Shown: positions 46,995 through 58,480, numbered from the stretch's first letter. The stretch: 64,000 bases of DNA from Terfezia claveryi (GCA_015179025.1 WHUX01000081.1:172004-236003), one strand, 5' to 3'. Notes: generated from the sequence alone by a model not told the origin. Made by a program: numbers and translations.

Positions 46995-47296
46995 GTTCTA
47001 GGGCTGCTTTTTTACATCTAGGGCTGCTGTTTTTTTTACATATCTACTGCTCGTATCAGTTCCGTCGCCTGTTGGCAAAAAACCTAACTGAGTTATGGTA
47101 TGGTTGGCGCATTGTTATCCCTGATGATATGTAATGTTCTCAATTGGGGTGGCTATGAACGTGATTGCGATATTTATTTACTTGCAAGTTTGATATCAGA
47201 CATAAAATAACATGGAGCTAAATATCCCATGTCCTATTATACAACAAACAACTTCCAAAATTCCCCTGAACAAGATACGGATGTTCCATACATCAA

Positions 47297-48715
47297 TCAG
47301 CAATTCTCCTTCCGTGACCCTCTCCCGCCCTTCTTTCTACCGCGCGTACCTGCAGAAGGGGCCATCTTCCTTCTCTTTCCGGTATTCACGGGCTCCGCGT
47401 CAGAGCCATCCCCAACCTCTGCGGACCCTGCCAATTGCTCGGAACCAAAATCACTATCACTCCCTGATGACGACACACTGACTGCATTCTTTTGCCTCTT
47501 CCCGCTATTCGCTGGTTTTCTCATCCCAGCCTTGTTCTTCCTCCTAGACACTGGAGCATTTTTCGGAGTGGACGTTCCTGATGCAGAATCCTTCATTGAT
47601 ATCGGAGTTGGCGCCACCGAATCATCGTCTCCGTTGGCCCCAGGCCCACTTCCTCCGTTCCCTTTGCTCACAATGTGATGCAGCTTCTGCATTGCTTGAT
47701 CCATCCGCTTACTCTTTCTAGCCTCCTTCTTCTTCCGCGCAAAGGCCCCAGCACCGACAGAACCGTCGAAGTATCTCGTAATATTGCTCTGTGTACCTTC
47801 AGCCAATCTTTTATTCATGTCTTTGACCACTGGCACGAGAATCTCATCACATTGCCCCTGTGACCATCCAATAGTTGACATCAGAAACTGCCTCAAGCCA
47901 TCTAAGTCTGGAACTCCCCACTGAAACCTAGATGGATCCGAATCAACCTCAGGCTTCAGATATGCTCGTCATCAGCAACCGGAAAATTCTTTGGTAAATA
48001 TAGTTTCGTCGCATGGCTTTTTCTGAACTTTTTCTTGAACTTAGAGTCGAGGGTATCGTTATAGGTAACCCCCGCTAGATGTTGTACCTGCTCCCACCAT
48101 TCCTGCAGTGGGGCAACCTCCTCCTTATTCATTCCCTCAATGGAAAACTCCGTCAATAATTCTAGTGCAGTAACTGGTCCAACGCCAGGTAATCCATCGG
48201 TATAATCACTCCCCAGCAGATGCGCCAAGCTGATCAATTTCTTCTCGGCTTCATCTTTCTTCCGCTGCTCACGCCTGTGATCAGCAGAGTCAACACAATA
48301 GGACCCAAAAATCAGTAACTGGAGGGGCCTACTCTCTCCGTCTGGTCTCAGCCTCCTCTTCCGCCCTCCTCTTCATCTGCATAGCCAACAACCTTCCCGC
48401 CGTTCTAAGCGCATCATCCTTCCTCCCCTCTCTCCTTGTCCTCCTCCCCGCGACCGTCTGTCTCTTCAACACTGGAGCCCCACCATCGAACACAAATACA
48501 GGCTTGATTCCGAAAAACAGCAGCTTGCAAATTCTCCGAAAGAACGCTACAACATGGCTGTTCCTTAAAGCATCCCCCTCTTTATCCCAGACGGCTTTGA
48601 GAAACTGATATATCCAATTTGATACATCGACAGCAAGCCGTTTATATGCAAGAGTCTCAAGCTTGATAGGGCGCGCGCATGGGGCGAGAATCGTCCAGAG
48701 ACCTTGAACACCCAT
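47297..48715 (-). pseudogene. RAD2/XPG nuclease copy with large internal deletion and a frameshift
   Basis: Exon 1 (48333..48715) encodes the complete XPG-N domain: MGVQGLWTILAPCARPI, YKRLAVDVSNWIYQFLKA, GIKPVFVFDGGAPVLKR. A 58-nt intron leads in frame into REQRKKDEAEKK and then directly into LISLAHLLGSDYTDGLPGVG, the end of the XPG-I region with its helix-hairpin-helix. The normal ~700-residue spacer and the first half of XPG-I, with its catalytic EAEAQ/DDSD acidic pairs, are absent. A one-base loss near 47970 then throws YLKPEVDSDPSRFQWGVPDL out of frame; the C-terminal tail to 47297 remains readable. Known: the missing acidic residues bind the catalytic metals, so any product would be nuclease-dead in nucleotide excision repair. 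Confidence 0.85.
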
Positions 48716-48906
48716 TTGGGTGATGGGCGGGGTGCTGATTCAATGACTTTAGAAGGAACTGTCCTCCTAGTTTACCGGGATGTACCGACGCAGTGGTGTC
48801 TCTAGCCACATCTCGTGTATTTTCAGCCCGTACAATAGTAAATATGTATATCAATGTCAAATAAATAAACAGCCTTGCCCCACATCTCCTATTATCACCT
48901 ATAAAG

Positions 48907-49593
48907 ATGATCAACGCGGTCCTAATATTCAACAACGCTGGCCAACCCCGCCTGACCAAATTTTATTCCCACGTCGTATGTCTCCTTCCTAACTCTCCTC
49001 CTCCCACGCAGGTATATAGTATCTAGCATCTACAGTATCTAACCCATTCCCCGATTTCACAGGACATCTCCCTACAACAACGCCTCCTCTCCGAAATATT
49101 TTCTCTCGTCTCCACCCGCCCTCCCTCTGCCTGCAATTTTCTCCCTCTCCCTCCCCTCCTCACATCCACCCAATCCGCCTTCTCGTCCCCCACGAGCTCT
49201 TCCCTCGCCCCCGAACCAATCCAGATAATCTACCGTCACTACGCAACACTGTTCTTCATCATCATCTGCGACGGTGCTGAGTCTGAGCTTGGATTATTAG
49301 ATCTTATACAGGTTTTCGTCGAGGCCCTGGATAGAGTGTTTGAGAATGTGTGCGAGTTGGATTTGATTTTCAATTTCGAGGTGCTGCATCAGGTGCTGGC
49401 AGAGGTAATTCAAGGCGGGTGTGTGGTGGAGACGGATATTGGGAGGATTGTGGCCGCGGTGAGAACACAGAGGAGGGTGGCGAAGAGGCCGGAGGTTGGC
49501 GGGGGTAGTGGGGGTAGTGGGGGATTAGGTGGGGTGGGAGGGAGATTGAGTGGGTTGGGGGTGCTGGGGGAAGGAGGATGGGGCGGGAGGTAG
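48907..49593 (+). CDS. aps3: AP-3 adaptor complex sigma subunit
   Basis: Two exons: 48907..48975 and 49063..49593, 199 aa. The start INAVLIFNNAGQPRLTKFYS is the sigma-adaptin signature. Then QQRLLSEIFSLVSTRPPS, IIYRHYATLFFIIICDGAES and ELGLLDLIQVFVEALDRVFE, then VCELDLIFNFEVLHQVLAEV. The C terminus is a Gly-rich fungal extension. AP-3 sorts cargo from the Golgi to the vacuole. The gene faces the RAD2 relic across a 190-bp intergenic gap, so it may share what was once a bidirectional promoter. Confidence 0.94.
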
Positions 49594-51129
49594 AAGCGTA
49601 TATTTTGTTCTTTCGTGCAAAGGAGTTTGGGAGTTCTTTAGCCTAAGTATCTAGGGACTCTGGGTGATAGCTGCAAAGGGCTGGTATACTAATTTCGATT
49701 TTGGTATTTCTTTTTATAGCCTCTTGTGTGTACCTACATGTACCTCAATGCAATTCAAGTAGTGATTATCCCAGTGTAGTGATGAATATAAAATAAAATC
49801 AATATTCATATTTGATTTTAGTTATGTAGGAACTGTTCTTGTAGTTTGGTGATAGTCCAAAACTTTTTCTCTAGGTAGTAGTCTTACTTTGGAGGAGGAT
49901 TTAAAATAAAAACAATTGGCTAGTGTTGTGAGCTGCTGAATTGTTCGCGTGAACATTGAGATAAGGCGACCCATTGGCCACCGCACTTGAAAGAAACTCT
50001 CGTTAACATGCATTACATACCTCCCTACCTCTTTTCAGTGAGGGCATGTTGCCTGTGATACAGGTGCCCACACCCTCCAAAGCTCCATGCCCGTTGATTC
50101 GTGCCTAACCTCCTTTCCTCACACTACATGATCAATCCCTCCTCCCTCCCTCCCAAGTCCCCCTTCACTATCAGCCGGATACCGTACACTATACTCCTCT
50201 TCATCCATCTCCTTACTTCCGGTTATTTGTCTCCTTCTGCCACCGCCAATAGGCTAACCTATATTGTCTCACATAGGCTAACCTATATTGTCCCTTCATC
50301 ATGGTTCTTACTGGGACCGCAAATGAGTAGTGAGGATTTAGATACAATAGAAACCTTTTTTGTCCCATGCTAGCTAAATCTTGGGTGCGAAGGGGTCTTT
50401 ACTGGAGAGGGTAAGGATTTGGTCGGGTGATAGGGGTAGGAGAGACTGCACTCCGATTAATGCGTTACTGCACTTTTTCAATTTAAGGGAGGGAGGTTTG
50501 CCTAAAATGCGTGTACCGGCTTGGTATATTGCTCTCGTGGTGGCAGAGTGCTTCCAAACCTCCACAATACAGTCAGTGTACTTGCACAGGTATCAAGGTC
50601 CGGGTGGGTGCGGAAATGAATTGAAGTTTCAAGCCCGTTGAATCGGAGGAGAACTTTATATCGACATGAGCAGCGTTCAATACACTGCTGCCCCACCTCA
50701 TCGTGCACTTCTCCTTATAGTTATGTTTCCCAAATCTTGACCAAAATCACCACCTCTCATCTTGACCTCCTAGCGTCTCTGACCAACTCCGCATACCGCT
50801 CGATTACACCAACTCCCGCCACCAGAACCGGAATCGGGGGCATAATCCTGGCCCCCCGTCCGGACGAGGAACCCTTTTAAATGTTTGGACATCTGCCTCC
50901 TTCGTCCCTGGCCATGGCTCATGGTATGTTTCACCAGATGGAAGGATTGTCGGTCCGACTAATGGCAGGCTAACAGTAGTTGAGGAAAATTCAAGGAGGC
51001 TCCTCTGAGGTGTCAATGATTTCTCTCCGGTGTAGGCTGGAGGGGGAGGCCTTGCAGAAACGACTGGATTACGCCACCGGATGGCAAGGGTGTGGGTTTG
51101 GTAGGCTATGTCTAGCTTGGGATCAGAAT
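49594..51129. other. region without an assignable gene
   Basis: 1.5 kb. Several open frames occur on both strands at 50100-51160, some Pro/Thr-rich, and may be further remains of decayed genes, but I cannot match any of them to a family. Confidence 0.4.
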
Positions 51130-51442
51130 TTTTCCGAGACGAGATGCACTCTACTATCATAGTAGTATCTGGTGAAAGTTATAAGCATCTATTCCTTTTA
51201 TCTGACGTCCTTGCCTACCTCAGAACAACGCCTCCTGGACCAACCATGTCCCATATCAGCACTACACTACTGTTCCCACACCACTGCATATCAATCGGTA
51301 GATTGTCGCCCATTCCTGTATCGTACTCAGAGAGGTTGTCCTGAAAGTCCGAGGATACCACCCAGACATTTCCCTCAGCTGTATAGTGTCCCACAAACTT
51401 GCCATTCGGCAAGAAAGAAGCAGTGGACAGATATTTGGCAGA
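51130..51442 (-). pseudogene. fragment of VPS16 (HOPS/CORVET subunit)
   Basis: The reverse strand reads KYLSTASFLPNGKFVGHYTA, GNVWVVSSDFQDNLSEYDTG, MQWCGNSSVVLIWD, MVGPGGVVLR, then a TAG (51215-51217), then in another frame RYYYDSRVHLVSE. This order matches the centre of the Vps16 N-terminal propeller (the WCGND and VGP blocks followed by a YYYDG-type block). Neither the N-terminal nor the C-terminal part of Vps16 is recognisable on either side. Vps16 acts in vacuole membrane tethering. Confidence 0.72.
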
Positions 51443-52093
51443 TGATAATTAATAATGTTTTAGACTAGATTAGAGCACCGCTGTAGAGGCAACAGCGTCA
51501 AATGGAACAGCCTATTGCTATCAGGAACAAAAACACTGCATAACCTAAATAAAGTGCTCCCGTGACAGAAGGGGGTCACTTGTAATTGTTAGGTTATGAT
51601 CCACGCTTCCATATGTGGGGATACCTACCTGACACCACTGTTCGCGCTATCGAATTTCTCGAGATAATACGGTATGTGTATCTTGAACTGGGCCGCTTAT
51701 ATATCATTGAAGGGCATCATCGCGGGGTCCCCTTCAGATCGTACATGCATTCTGCATTGCATACGCAACCTCGCATACAAGTGCCCAGTACTTAGTAACA
51801 TCGAAATGCTTTCGTTTGGTGCCCGGCGGTAGTCCGGCGGTAGTCTGGTTAGTCTGGCGGAGGCATCCGCTCGCTGCAGGGTCTCAGGGAAGCGAGCCTC
51901 AGTCCGTTGTCATGCAATCCCAGTTCGGAGTTAACAACTTAACCTTTTGGCTGCTACCTTGTCCCTGGCCTTGGCGAACAAGGAAACTATCGTATACTTT
52001 AAGCTACCTCTAGCTACAGCCTCATCTCAGGTTCATGCTCTTCATTGTGCCATCTGAAGTACTTACAATAATATTTCACACAGCCAGTGTTCA
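51443..52093. other. intergenic
   Basis: Contains a diverged palindrome arm (TAGTCTGGTTAGTCTGG, near 51840-51856) and the leader of the OHCU decarboxylase gene. No gene seen. Confidence 0.4.
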
Positions 52094-52843
52094 ATGCCTT
52101 CCCAAATCCTTCCCGCTGTCTCGACGCTTTCTTCCCTCACCGTTGAGGAACGGGCCACTGTCCTTTCTCACCTCTTCGAGCCATGCCAGACGCTGATTGA
52201 GTTGGTGGTCGATGACCTCGGCCAGAAGATTTTCGATTCGTACAACGAAGTTATTGAACACGTTCGATCATTGCTTCTTTCTGTCCAGGCCTCTGGCTCA
52301 CATTCCGATACGGAGCGGCTCCTAAATATCCTAGCAGCACATCCACGACTTGGAGCAAAGAGGGTAGAATCGGAGCACTCAAAGATGGAGCAAGCAAGCT
52401 TAGCTGGCTCGCAAGGGGAGATAGAGAAGGTAAAACAACTCAACGACGAGTATGAGATGAGGTTCCCAGGTATTAGATTGCCAGTGGTTGAAGAAGTACC
52501 ATGTCATTGAGCAGCAACGCTAATTTTTTGGCGATTGGTTTACCAGGGATGAGATATGTGTAAGTACGCAGCACCATATATGAGACACACGTCACTCCAT
52601 TCCCAGCTGACGCACAGATTCTAGTGTTTTTGTGAATGGCCGAAGCCAGCCGATCATCATGGAGAACATGAGACAGCGCATATCACGAGGTGATATTGAA
52701 AAAGAGAAGACCGAGGCCATTAATGTTTAATTCCCCTGCCCATTCCAATTCGCCGAAATCTAATTTTCAAACTAACATACACCATACCTTCCCAGGCCAT
52801 GTGTGACATCGCTGCAGACCGTGCTTGCAAACTCGCACCATAA
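52094..52843 (+). CDS. OHCU decarboxylase (purine/urate degradation)
   Basis: Four exons: 52094..52469, 52547..52559, 52625..52724, 52796..52843, 178 aa. Exon 2 is only 13 nt and encodes the centre of PGMRYVV. Phases close exactly and yield the OHCU decarboxylase sequence: LPAVSTLSSLTVEERATVL, HLFEPCQTL, ILAAHPRLGAKRV, LNDEYEMRFPGMRYVVFVNG, RSQPIIMENMRQRI, and AMCDIAADRACKLAP. The HPRLG histidine is the family's catalytic region. The enzyme decarboxylates 2-oxo-4-hydroxy-4-carboxy-5-ureidoimidazoline to S-allantoin, after urate oxidase. No peroxisomal signal is evident. Confidence 0.92.
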
Positions 52844-53099
52844 TACCCGAAACGAACAAAAATTGATATCCCAGAAATAATGCAATACCAATATCAACTT
52901 ACGCCTACACGCGCATTTCCGATAGCCGTATACTCCGTCATAAACGTCGTCAAATAGTCATATCCTGAGAAATGAGAAAACTCAATCATTTCCTCTTTCT
53001 TTGCTTTCTTTGGTTTTCTAGCTCTTCTTCACTGGGAGGAGTGGGGGGCCTTCTATGCATTGGTGTGTGGTTTGGTTCGACTGCAAAAAAGTTAGGCTT

Positions 53100-53778
53100 G
53101 CTTCAGAATCAAATTGCATATTTTATCACAACCTACCTGGGGCAATTTTCCGGTACTCTCTCGCCCGCCTCTGGCTCACTCGGCCCTGCTCTTCTGTGTT
53201 TTCTTCGACATTGACCTGCTTGGAAGTCTTCTTTGACTGCAAGCGCTTTGAGGTTCGTCGAGGTGGAGCTGCTATCATCCTCTCCCTATTCATGATTTAG
53301 TGGTACACTTTTCTAGATGAGGGAAGGCTACATACAGATTTTGTTGCCTTTGAATCTCGATCTGTCTCTGTTGAGCTTCCCTGAGAGCCATTGATTCACG
53401 CTTTATCCGATTAAGAATAGCCATCTTGCGGAACTGATGGGGGGGTATTGCCCTCTGCTTGGCCCATATCGCTATCTTGGAATTTCCTCTGTCCACGTTA
53501 TTTCTCGGAGGCGATGCAAATGGTGCGCTTAGTCGAGACGTGACGAATGTTAACCGAAGGCGCCGCTTTTTAGTGATCTCTCGACTTTCACCGTCTATAT
53601 CGGCAAGCGGCCGGGCTCGTTTCCTACAGATAGTGGATTCTCGAAATAATCCCGCAGACGCCGGCGCTGCTGATGGTTTCGGGAACGAAAAATCAAACAC
53701 TCCATAGTCTTTGGCTATGGTGAAAGACAGAAAAACTGGGGTCGCGTGCGATTTTCCCTGCTTTAATGGTAGTGTCAT
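53100..53778 (-). CDS. conserved fungal protein of unknown function
   Basis: The first exon starts at ATG 53778 and contains the block KKRRLRLTFVTSRLSAPFAS, RGNSKIAIWAKQRA and RKMAILNRIKRESMALREAQ, ending in an Arg/Gln-rich helix. I recognise this block as recurring in uncharacterised ascomycete proteins. A donor GTATGT near 53337 and an acceptor near 53296 would lead into a second exon; both plausible frames of that exon stay open to about 53110, so the C terminus is unresolved. The N terminus is basic and could be nuclear. No function is assigned. Confidence 0.65.
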
Positions 53779-55674
53779 TATGGATTCGAATGGCGTCTGC
53801 TCGAGCCGAACCCGTTTTGTCCGCTGAGGCTACGTCTAGCCCGCCTACGAAACTTCAAGTTACAGAGAAAAAGCAGGAGCAGGGAGAAGGCACAGTTTAA
53901 TATGTAAGATGATGTTTGCGAGCTAGAAGAGGGAAGAGAAAACGTTTTGAAATGTGTAGGAGGGGGTGGGTTGCAGTAAAAGCTAAATTAAGTCTGGACA
54001 TGAAGTATTCTGTTAGTAGCCTCGTTCCTTTTAGTCTAGCTGTATTTTTGAGTCCATGGAAAATGCTAGATAGTGTGAATGCCAAGGCGCTAATGCCAAG
54101 CTGTCCGTTGTGCAAATTTCGCCTTTCTTAGCTGACGCTTTTTTATGCAATGCCTGCTGGCTTCTTATATATATATGGATCCCAGTGCCTAACCAGACTA
54201 CAGCTGGAAATTCAAACTCGAGTGCTGATGCTGATGTACCTCCTTTGGCATTGGCTCCCGCTTGGTAGGATGAGGAGAACAACGTTGACCGGCATGTTAA
54301 ACAGCGGGAACTACGGTGGCCAAGAATCGGCCAATCGGATGACCGTTACCAGAGCGAGCTCCTCTCTTGTCCCCTCACCCCAATGAGGCTTATACAGCTA
54401 TACAGCTAGTGCTTGACCGCTTTGCATGGCAGCATATAGCTTTGTGAGATACCCCCGAGCCGAATGAACGTTTGTACGAAATCCCAATTTTTGATGCTCT
54501 ATGTCAGAAGCGAGCCTATTGCTAGAGTAGATGTACAGTAAGTATGTAGGTACTGATCCCTTCGAATTGCCTTCGTTACCCTGAATGCTCTTGCAAACAA
54601 GTATCTCCGCATTCCGCAATCGGCACATATGTTTACACATCCTTGCATATTCCTCCGGCACACCTTGCAGTTTCAGAAGTACATAGTCCGGCGCGAAGGG
54701 GCGTGGGAGCCAAAGTTAGCTAAACAACAAAGTTTTCATTCGCTGTCGGGAGGTGACAGGGATGCACACAGTTACGCAGCGCCTAGTCAGACACGGGCAT
54801 GGATCGCTGAGGGTTGAAAGTGGTGTGGTGTGGTAGGTGGATTCCTTGCCGATCATGGAGGACGGTAGGGAGGACGGTAGTTAGTTGGGTTTTTTATATC
54901 CCTGCTCATGATGCCTGTTATCACGAATTAAGAAATGGATGTGCATTCAATTGTAGTTAGTATTTACTATACATAGTAAATAGTAATTAATACTAGCGTT
55001 TAAACTTCACCTAGAGGCCAGACTATACTCCGCTATACCTATGCACCGTTATATTGTGGTGCTTATATAAGCAGATCATATAACAGTACGTTCCTCATAA
55101 ACTTGGTAGCGTTAGATACATAATTATTCTTGAAAGACTGCGCTCAGATAGGTGAAGTTCAGGTCATATAATGGTGATGTTGAAGAGACTGATTTTCTAT
55201 GGGCTTAGGTTTTCCAAGAATTTAGAGGCAGAAACGGGTGGGTGACTTAGAACCACTCTTATTTCCGATACAACTTTGAGAGCTTTCAGGATCTGCTCTA
55301 TGTTCTACCCGAATATGCATATCGATAACGATTCACCCTGAAAGGTCAATTATTCAGGGTAATGACTGTGTTCTTTCAGTTCAGGGTAATCCTTTAGCGT
55401 TATTGTTAAACAAGGATATCCGAGTATACTGAATATAAATTACACCGCCAGCCTGGCAGGAACCCACAGTTTCAAGGTCCTTACTTGCTGCCGTACTAAG
55501 CTACGGTTCTTGCAGGCAGTGTCCGACCTACTAAAGTATATATACCTACTGGGGTGCATGCGGAGTACTGAGTTTTTTTGCGAGAGAAAAGCCAATAGTG
55601 TCGAACAACACTGGCCCATAGCAACCGATATGACCTCAAGATAGCGGGAAGCGACGTGAGACCACAGCATTAGG
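53779..55674. other. intergenic, no gene seen
   Basis: 1.9 kb, AT-rich in its right half. A palindrome-arm fragment (AACCAGACTAC) lies near 54191. No confident coding sequence on either strand. Confidence 0.4.
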
Positions 55675-56123
55675 GAGGGTTCGAATTATTGAATTAAATG
55701 CGCAAGGGTTCTCTCAACGTGATATAGCCCTCCAAACCTTAGATCTCTAAAACAACAGTCCAGCGACTACTAAAACAACGCAACAGCCGGAGCCCACATA
55801 TGTAGCGGCCGCCCGGAAATCCTTGAATACCAGGGATAAGAGAGGATTTTGCAGGCTATCTGGTGCAAATCCCTATGATGCAGAGTTAAATATCCCGCCA
55901 GACACAGCAGGTCGGATATTAAGGGGTAGTGGGAGGAAGGTTAGATATGCTCACCATAAGCTAATGTTGAGCAGTGAGAACGACATATCATCACTGATAT
56001 GATCTATATAGAATTGTCTCCGCGTGGTATGTTCATTTCGCATGTTGCTAAGCAACGCTAACCAAAGTAGGACAGCGCCCTCGTCGGCCGCCAAACCTGA
56101 GAGATTTATTGCCCCGGCCTTTG

Positions 56124-56421
56124 ATTTTTATTTATTTTAATACTCATTTACTCATATTCGGTCCCAATGGGGGGACCATAATGAGCCACCCGGAAACCCG
56201 GGTGGATTGGTGGATTCAGAGCGCGCCCCTATCCTCCACTACCAAGGCCCATTCGGGACTAGTCTCAGTATGAACTTCACTGACCAAACACGGGAAACCT
56301 CCTTAGGACAAACCCGTGCTCCTTGGCTGTTAGGAAATCTTTTTCGGGGAGGCAGGATTTGAACCTACGAACGCCAATTGCATTCACCGGATGATTCCCA
56401 ACTGTACCATCCACTCCCCAA
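56124..56421 (-). mobile_element. tRNA-headed SINE, best copy, with target duplication
   Basis: Read on the reverse strand: a 74-nt tRNA-like head with B box GGTTCAAATCC, a ~200-nt body containing CCACCCGGGTTTCCGGGTGG, and an A-rich tail (AAAATAAATAAAAATC). It is bordered by CCCCGGCCTTT on both sides (56112-56122 and 56422-56432), the 11-bp duplication left by target-primed insertion. It sits inside the Tc1/mariner relic. It encodes no protein and would need a partner LINE for movement. Confidence 0.87.
56346..56419 (-). other. tRNA-like head of the SINE (tRNA pseudogene)
   Basis: Cloverleaf features: acceptor GGGGAG pairing with CTCCCC, T arm GTAGG-TTCAAAT-CCTGC, anticodon stem CCGGT/ATTGG with loop GAATGCA. 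The loop lacks the usual U33 and would put ATG at the anticodon position, so a working tRNA is unlikely. The internal A and B boxes would be RNA polymerase III promoter elements. Confidence 0.75.
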
Positions 56422-57000
56422 CCCCGGCCTTTAAGAGTGCACGTACTTCAGTCATGTTTTGGGGAGCAGTTGCTTATGGCTATCATTCACCCTCAGTAGC
56501 CATACGCAAAAGAACTCCTTCAGAAGGGACTCATGATAAGGATAGACTTGGCCGTAATGTCAATACTATCAAGAGATCCTCGGTCCTCATCTTTTATCCC
56601 TCCTATGGAGGATCTCTTCCTCAATTCAGAGTCTAGAGGTTATTTAGATCGGTGTCCCTACTAACAGTACCAACTGCAACAAGGTATCTGTAGGATACCC
56701 TGGCCTGCCAGCTCTCCTGACCTCAATTTGGTTGAGAATATTTGGGCGTTGTTAAAGACAACCTTCAGCCCCCATGGAGAAGCTGCTACAAGCGTCCTTA
56801 TTATCAACAGGAGCTAATTGTTAATGCTGACGTTACTTGGGATGTTCAACCCGCTATATATTCAAGATTCACTGCTTCCACAGCTGGACGTTCAACACGC
56901 AATATATACAATATCAGCCTGCGCCCTAGCTTGACGTGCAACTACCTAGCCATATGGCAGCTTTATCTTTTCAATCCACCACACTCGTGTTTACTCTGAG

Positions 57001-57679
57001 TTCGCCAATACGGAAGTCTTATTTCCCTTATTCTACATTTACTTATCTATCAGCATGATGTTTTTCCTTCTATCACAGTGCTTATATTCTGTAGTGGCAT
57101 CATGCATTGCAGCCAGCTTACGCCTATTTCTTTTTGCATTTCCGCTTCTGCTTATCTCCCTTTCCAACATAATGATTGGCTGCTTATCCACACCTCTATC
57201 TGCTTCATCCTCAATCCTCCATAGATAATCGGATCTGTATATTCTCAAACCCTCCATGTATATATATGTTAACAGCTAAAGCCAATCAGCTATTTCTTTG
57301 CCACCTATATCCGACTCAGACTTTCCCTTCAACTTATATAAGATCAGCGCTTAAACTTCCCTCCTTGCATTTGGGTTCCTCTATATCTCATTCCACCACC
57401 TCCGAGGATTCCAGTATGGATAAAATGTCGGATACTATTGTCCTGCAGAGGCCTAGTTAATTTACACTAGAAATCTTTCTCATCTCCTTATATTTTGGGT
57501 TATTATTTTATTTTATTTTATTTTAATTTTTGCCTCTCGCATTCTATGGTTTTAGATTTGTTCGGCCCAACTGCCAATAGCGCAGATAGATTGGGCCACT
57601 TTAACAGATTGGCGTATGGGTCAGAACGTGTTTACAACCAGTGAAATGAATGCTGAAATCTGCGAATTTCATTGGTAGG
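57001..57679. other. intergenic
   Basis: AT-rich, with a TTTTATTTTATTTTA simple stretch near 57505-57530. No gene recognised. Confidence 0.4.
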
Positions 57680-58480
57680 CTGTTACGGCAGCTTGAGCAT
57701 CCAACCACGATTCTTTAAGTGCCTCTCCTGCACCGACCCTGTCCGCAGGCTCATACCTTAACATTTTGGTCAGCACGGTAATAAATCCGACTTCGATTCT
57801 GTCATACAGTATCAGGTGGAGGCGATTTTCCAATAAAAATCCCGAGGTTTGCGTAGTGATAATGGCCGTCGGTTGCATCTTCTCCACCTCGGTACATAGG
57901 CGCGGACCTGCTAGATTAACTTGCCTTGTCCTGAATCCACCCGAATTTCCGGGTGGCTTCTCATGGTCCCTTTACTGGGACTGAATAGGAGTAAGGAGTA
58001 TTTTTCTGAAAAAAATTAAAAAAAATCTGGATGCAGATTCAACGGGGACGTGTGTGTCACGAGGGAAAGTATTTGTCTGTGAAGTTAGTTCAAACCTAAT
58101 GATGGTATATGAGCTACAGGTACCAGATAACCAATGCTCCATACATCGATTTTCTCATCCCAAAGAGCTTCAGGCTTCGAGGTCACAATTCTCTCTTGGG
58201 CTCGGAACGGGAGTGGAGTAAGCGGAAGTGGTGAAGTAGAATCACCTAGTTTGAACGCTGGATATCCAATTAGTAACACTACAATATTAGGATTTCACAA
58301 CAACTTACCTCCACAATATCAGTGAGCTTAACTTTCAGCTTACTGGGGTCAATCTTGGGTTCCTTGGAGGGGTTTGGAGGCGTATAGACGACGGGATGCC
58401 CATGGATCCCCATTTTCAGGACAAAGTCCGCCCTTATGCCTCACAAGTTCAGTTTCCAGCGCTTCCCGTACATCTTGAAA
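57680..58480 (-). pseudogene. protein kinase fragment (SRPK-like C lobe)
   Basis: The reverse strand gives DPSKLKVKLTDIVE, a plausible 30-nt or longer gap, then PAFKLGDSTSPLPLTPLPFR, EALWDEKIDVWSIGYL (the D-x-W-S-x-G helix of kinases), and finally VLTKMLRYEPADRVGAGEAL-KESWL, the usual end of a kinase domain. The N lobe and catalytic loop are absent, and a SINE copy lies between the last two blocks. The general pattern recalls SRPK-type kinases expanded in some ascomycetes. Confidence 0.6.
57893..58020 (+). mobile_element. 5'-truncated SINE copy
   Basis: Plus-strand copy of the SINE body and tail: CCACCCGAATTTCCGGGTGG, then GGTCCCTTTACTGGGACTGA, then AGTAAGGAG and an A-rich tail (AAAAAAATTAAAAAAAATC). 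The tRNA-like head is missing. It interrupts the kinase fragment. Confidence 0.72.

Larger units (their letters stand above)
42868..47296. other. repeat-rich, gene-free region
   Basis: 4.4 kb with no gene recognised. It contains arms of the dispersed palindrome (43335-43351, 43438-43452), a spaced direct repeat (43904-44138), a minisatellite (44830-44877), a SINE copy split by an LTR (45160-45720) and a solo LTR (46688-46994). Confidence 0.6.
55675..57000 (+). mobile_element. Tc1/mariner-type transposase relic
   Basis: The left part has a helix-turn-helix start, VRIIELNAQGFSQRDIALQT, followed by a stop, and further on DTAGRILRGSGRKVRYAHHK. After an inserted SINE, the right part resumes with VMFWGAVAYGYHSP and then, in another frame, the DDE/D landmark WPASSPDLNLVENIWALLK. 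Several stops and shifts make it non-functional. I could not find convincing terminal inverted repeats; limits are approximate. Confidence 0.78.

Noticed and set aside
55440..55670. 76-codon minus-strand frame beside the mariner relic
   Set aside because: No similarity recognised and no start context; likely chance.
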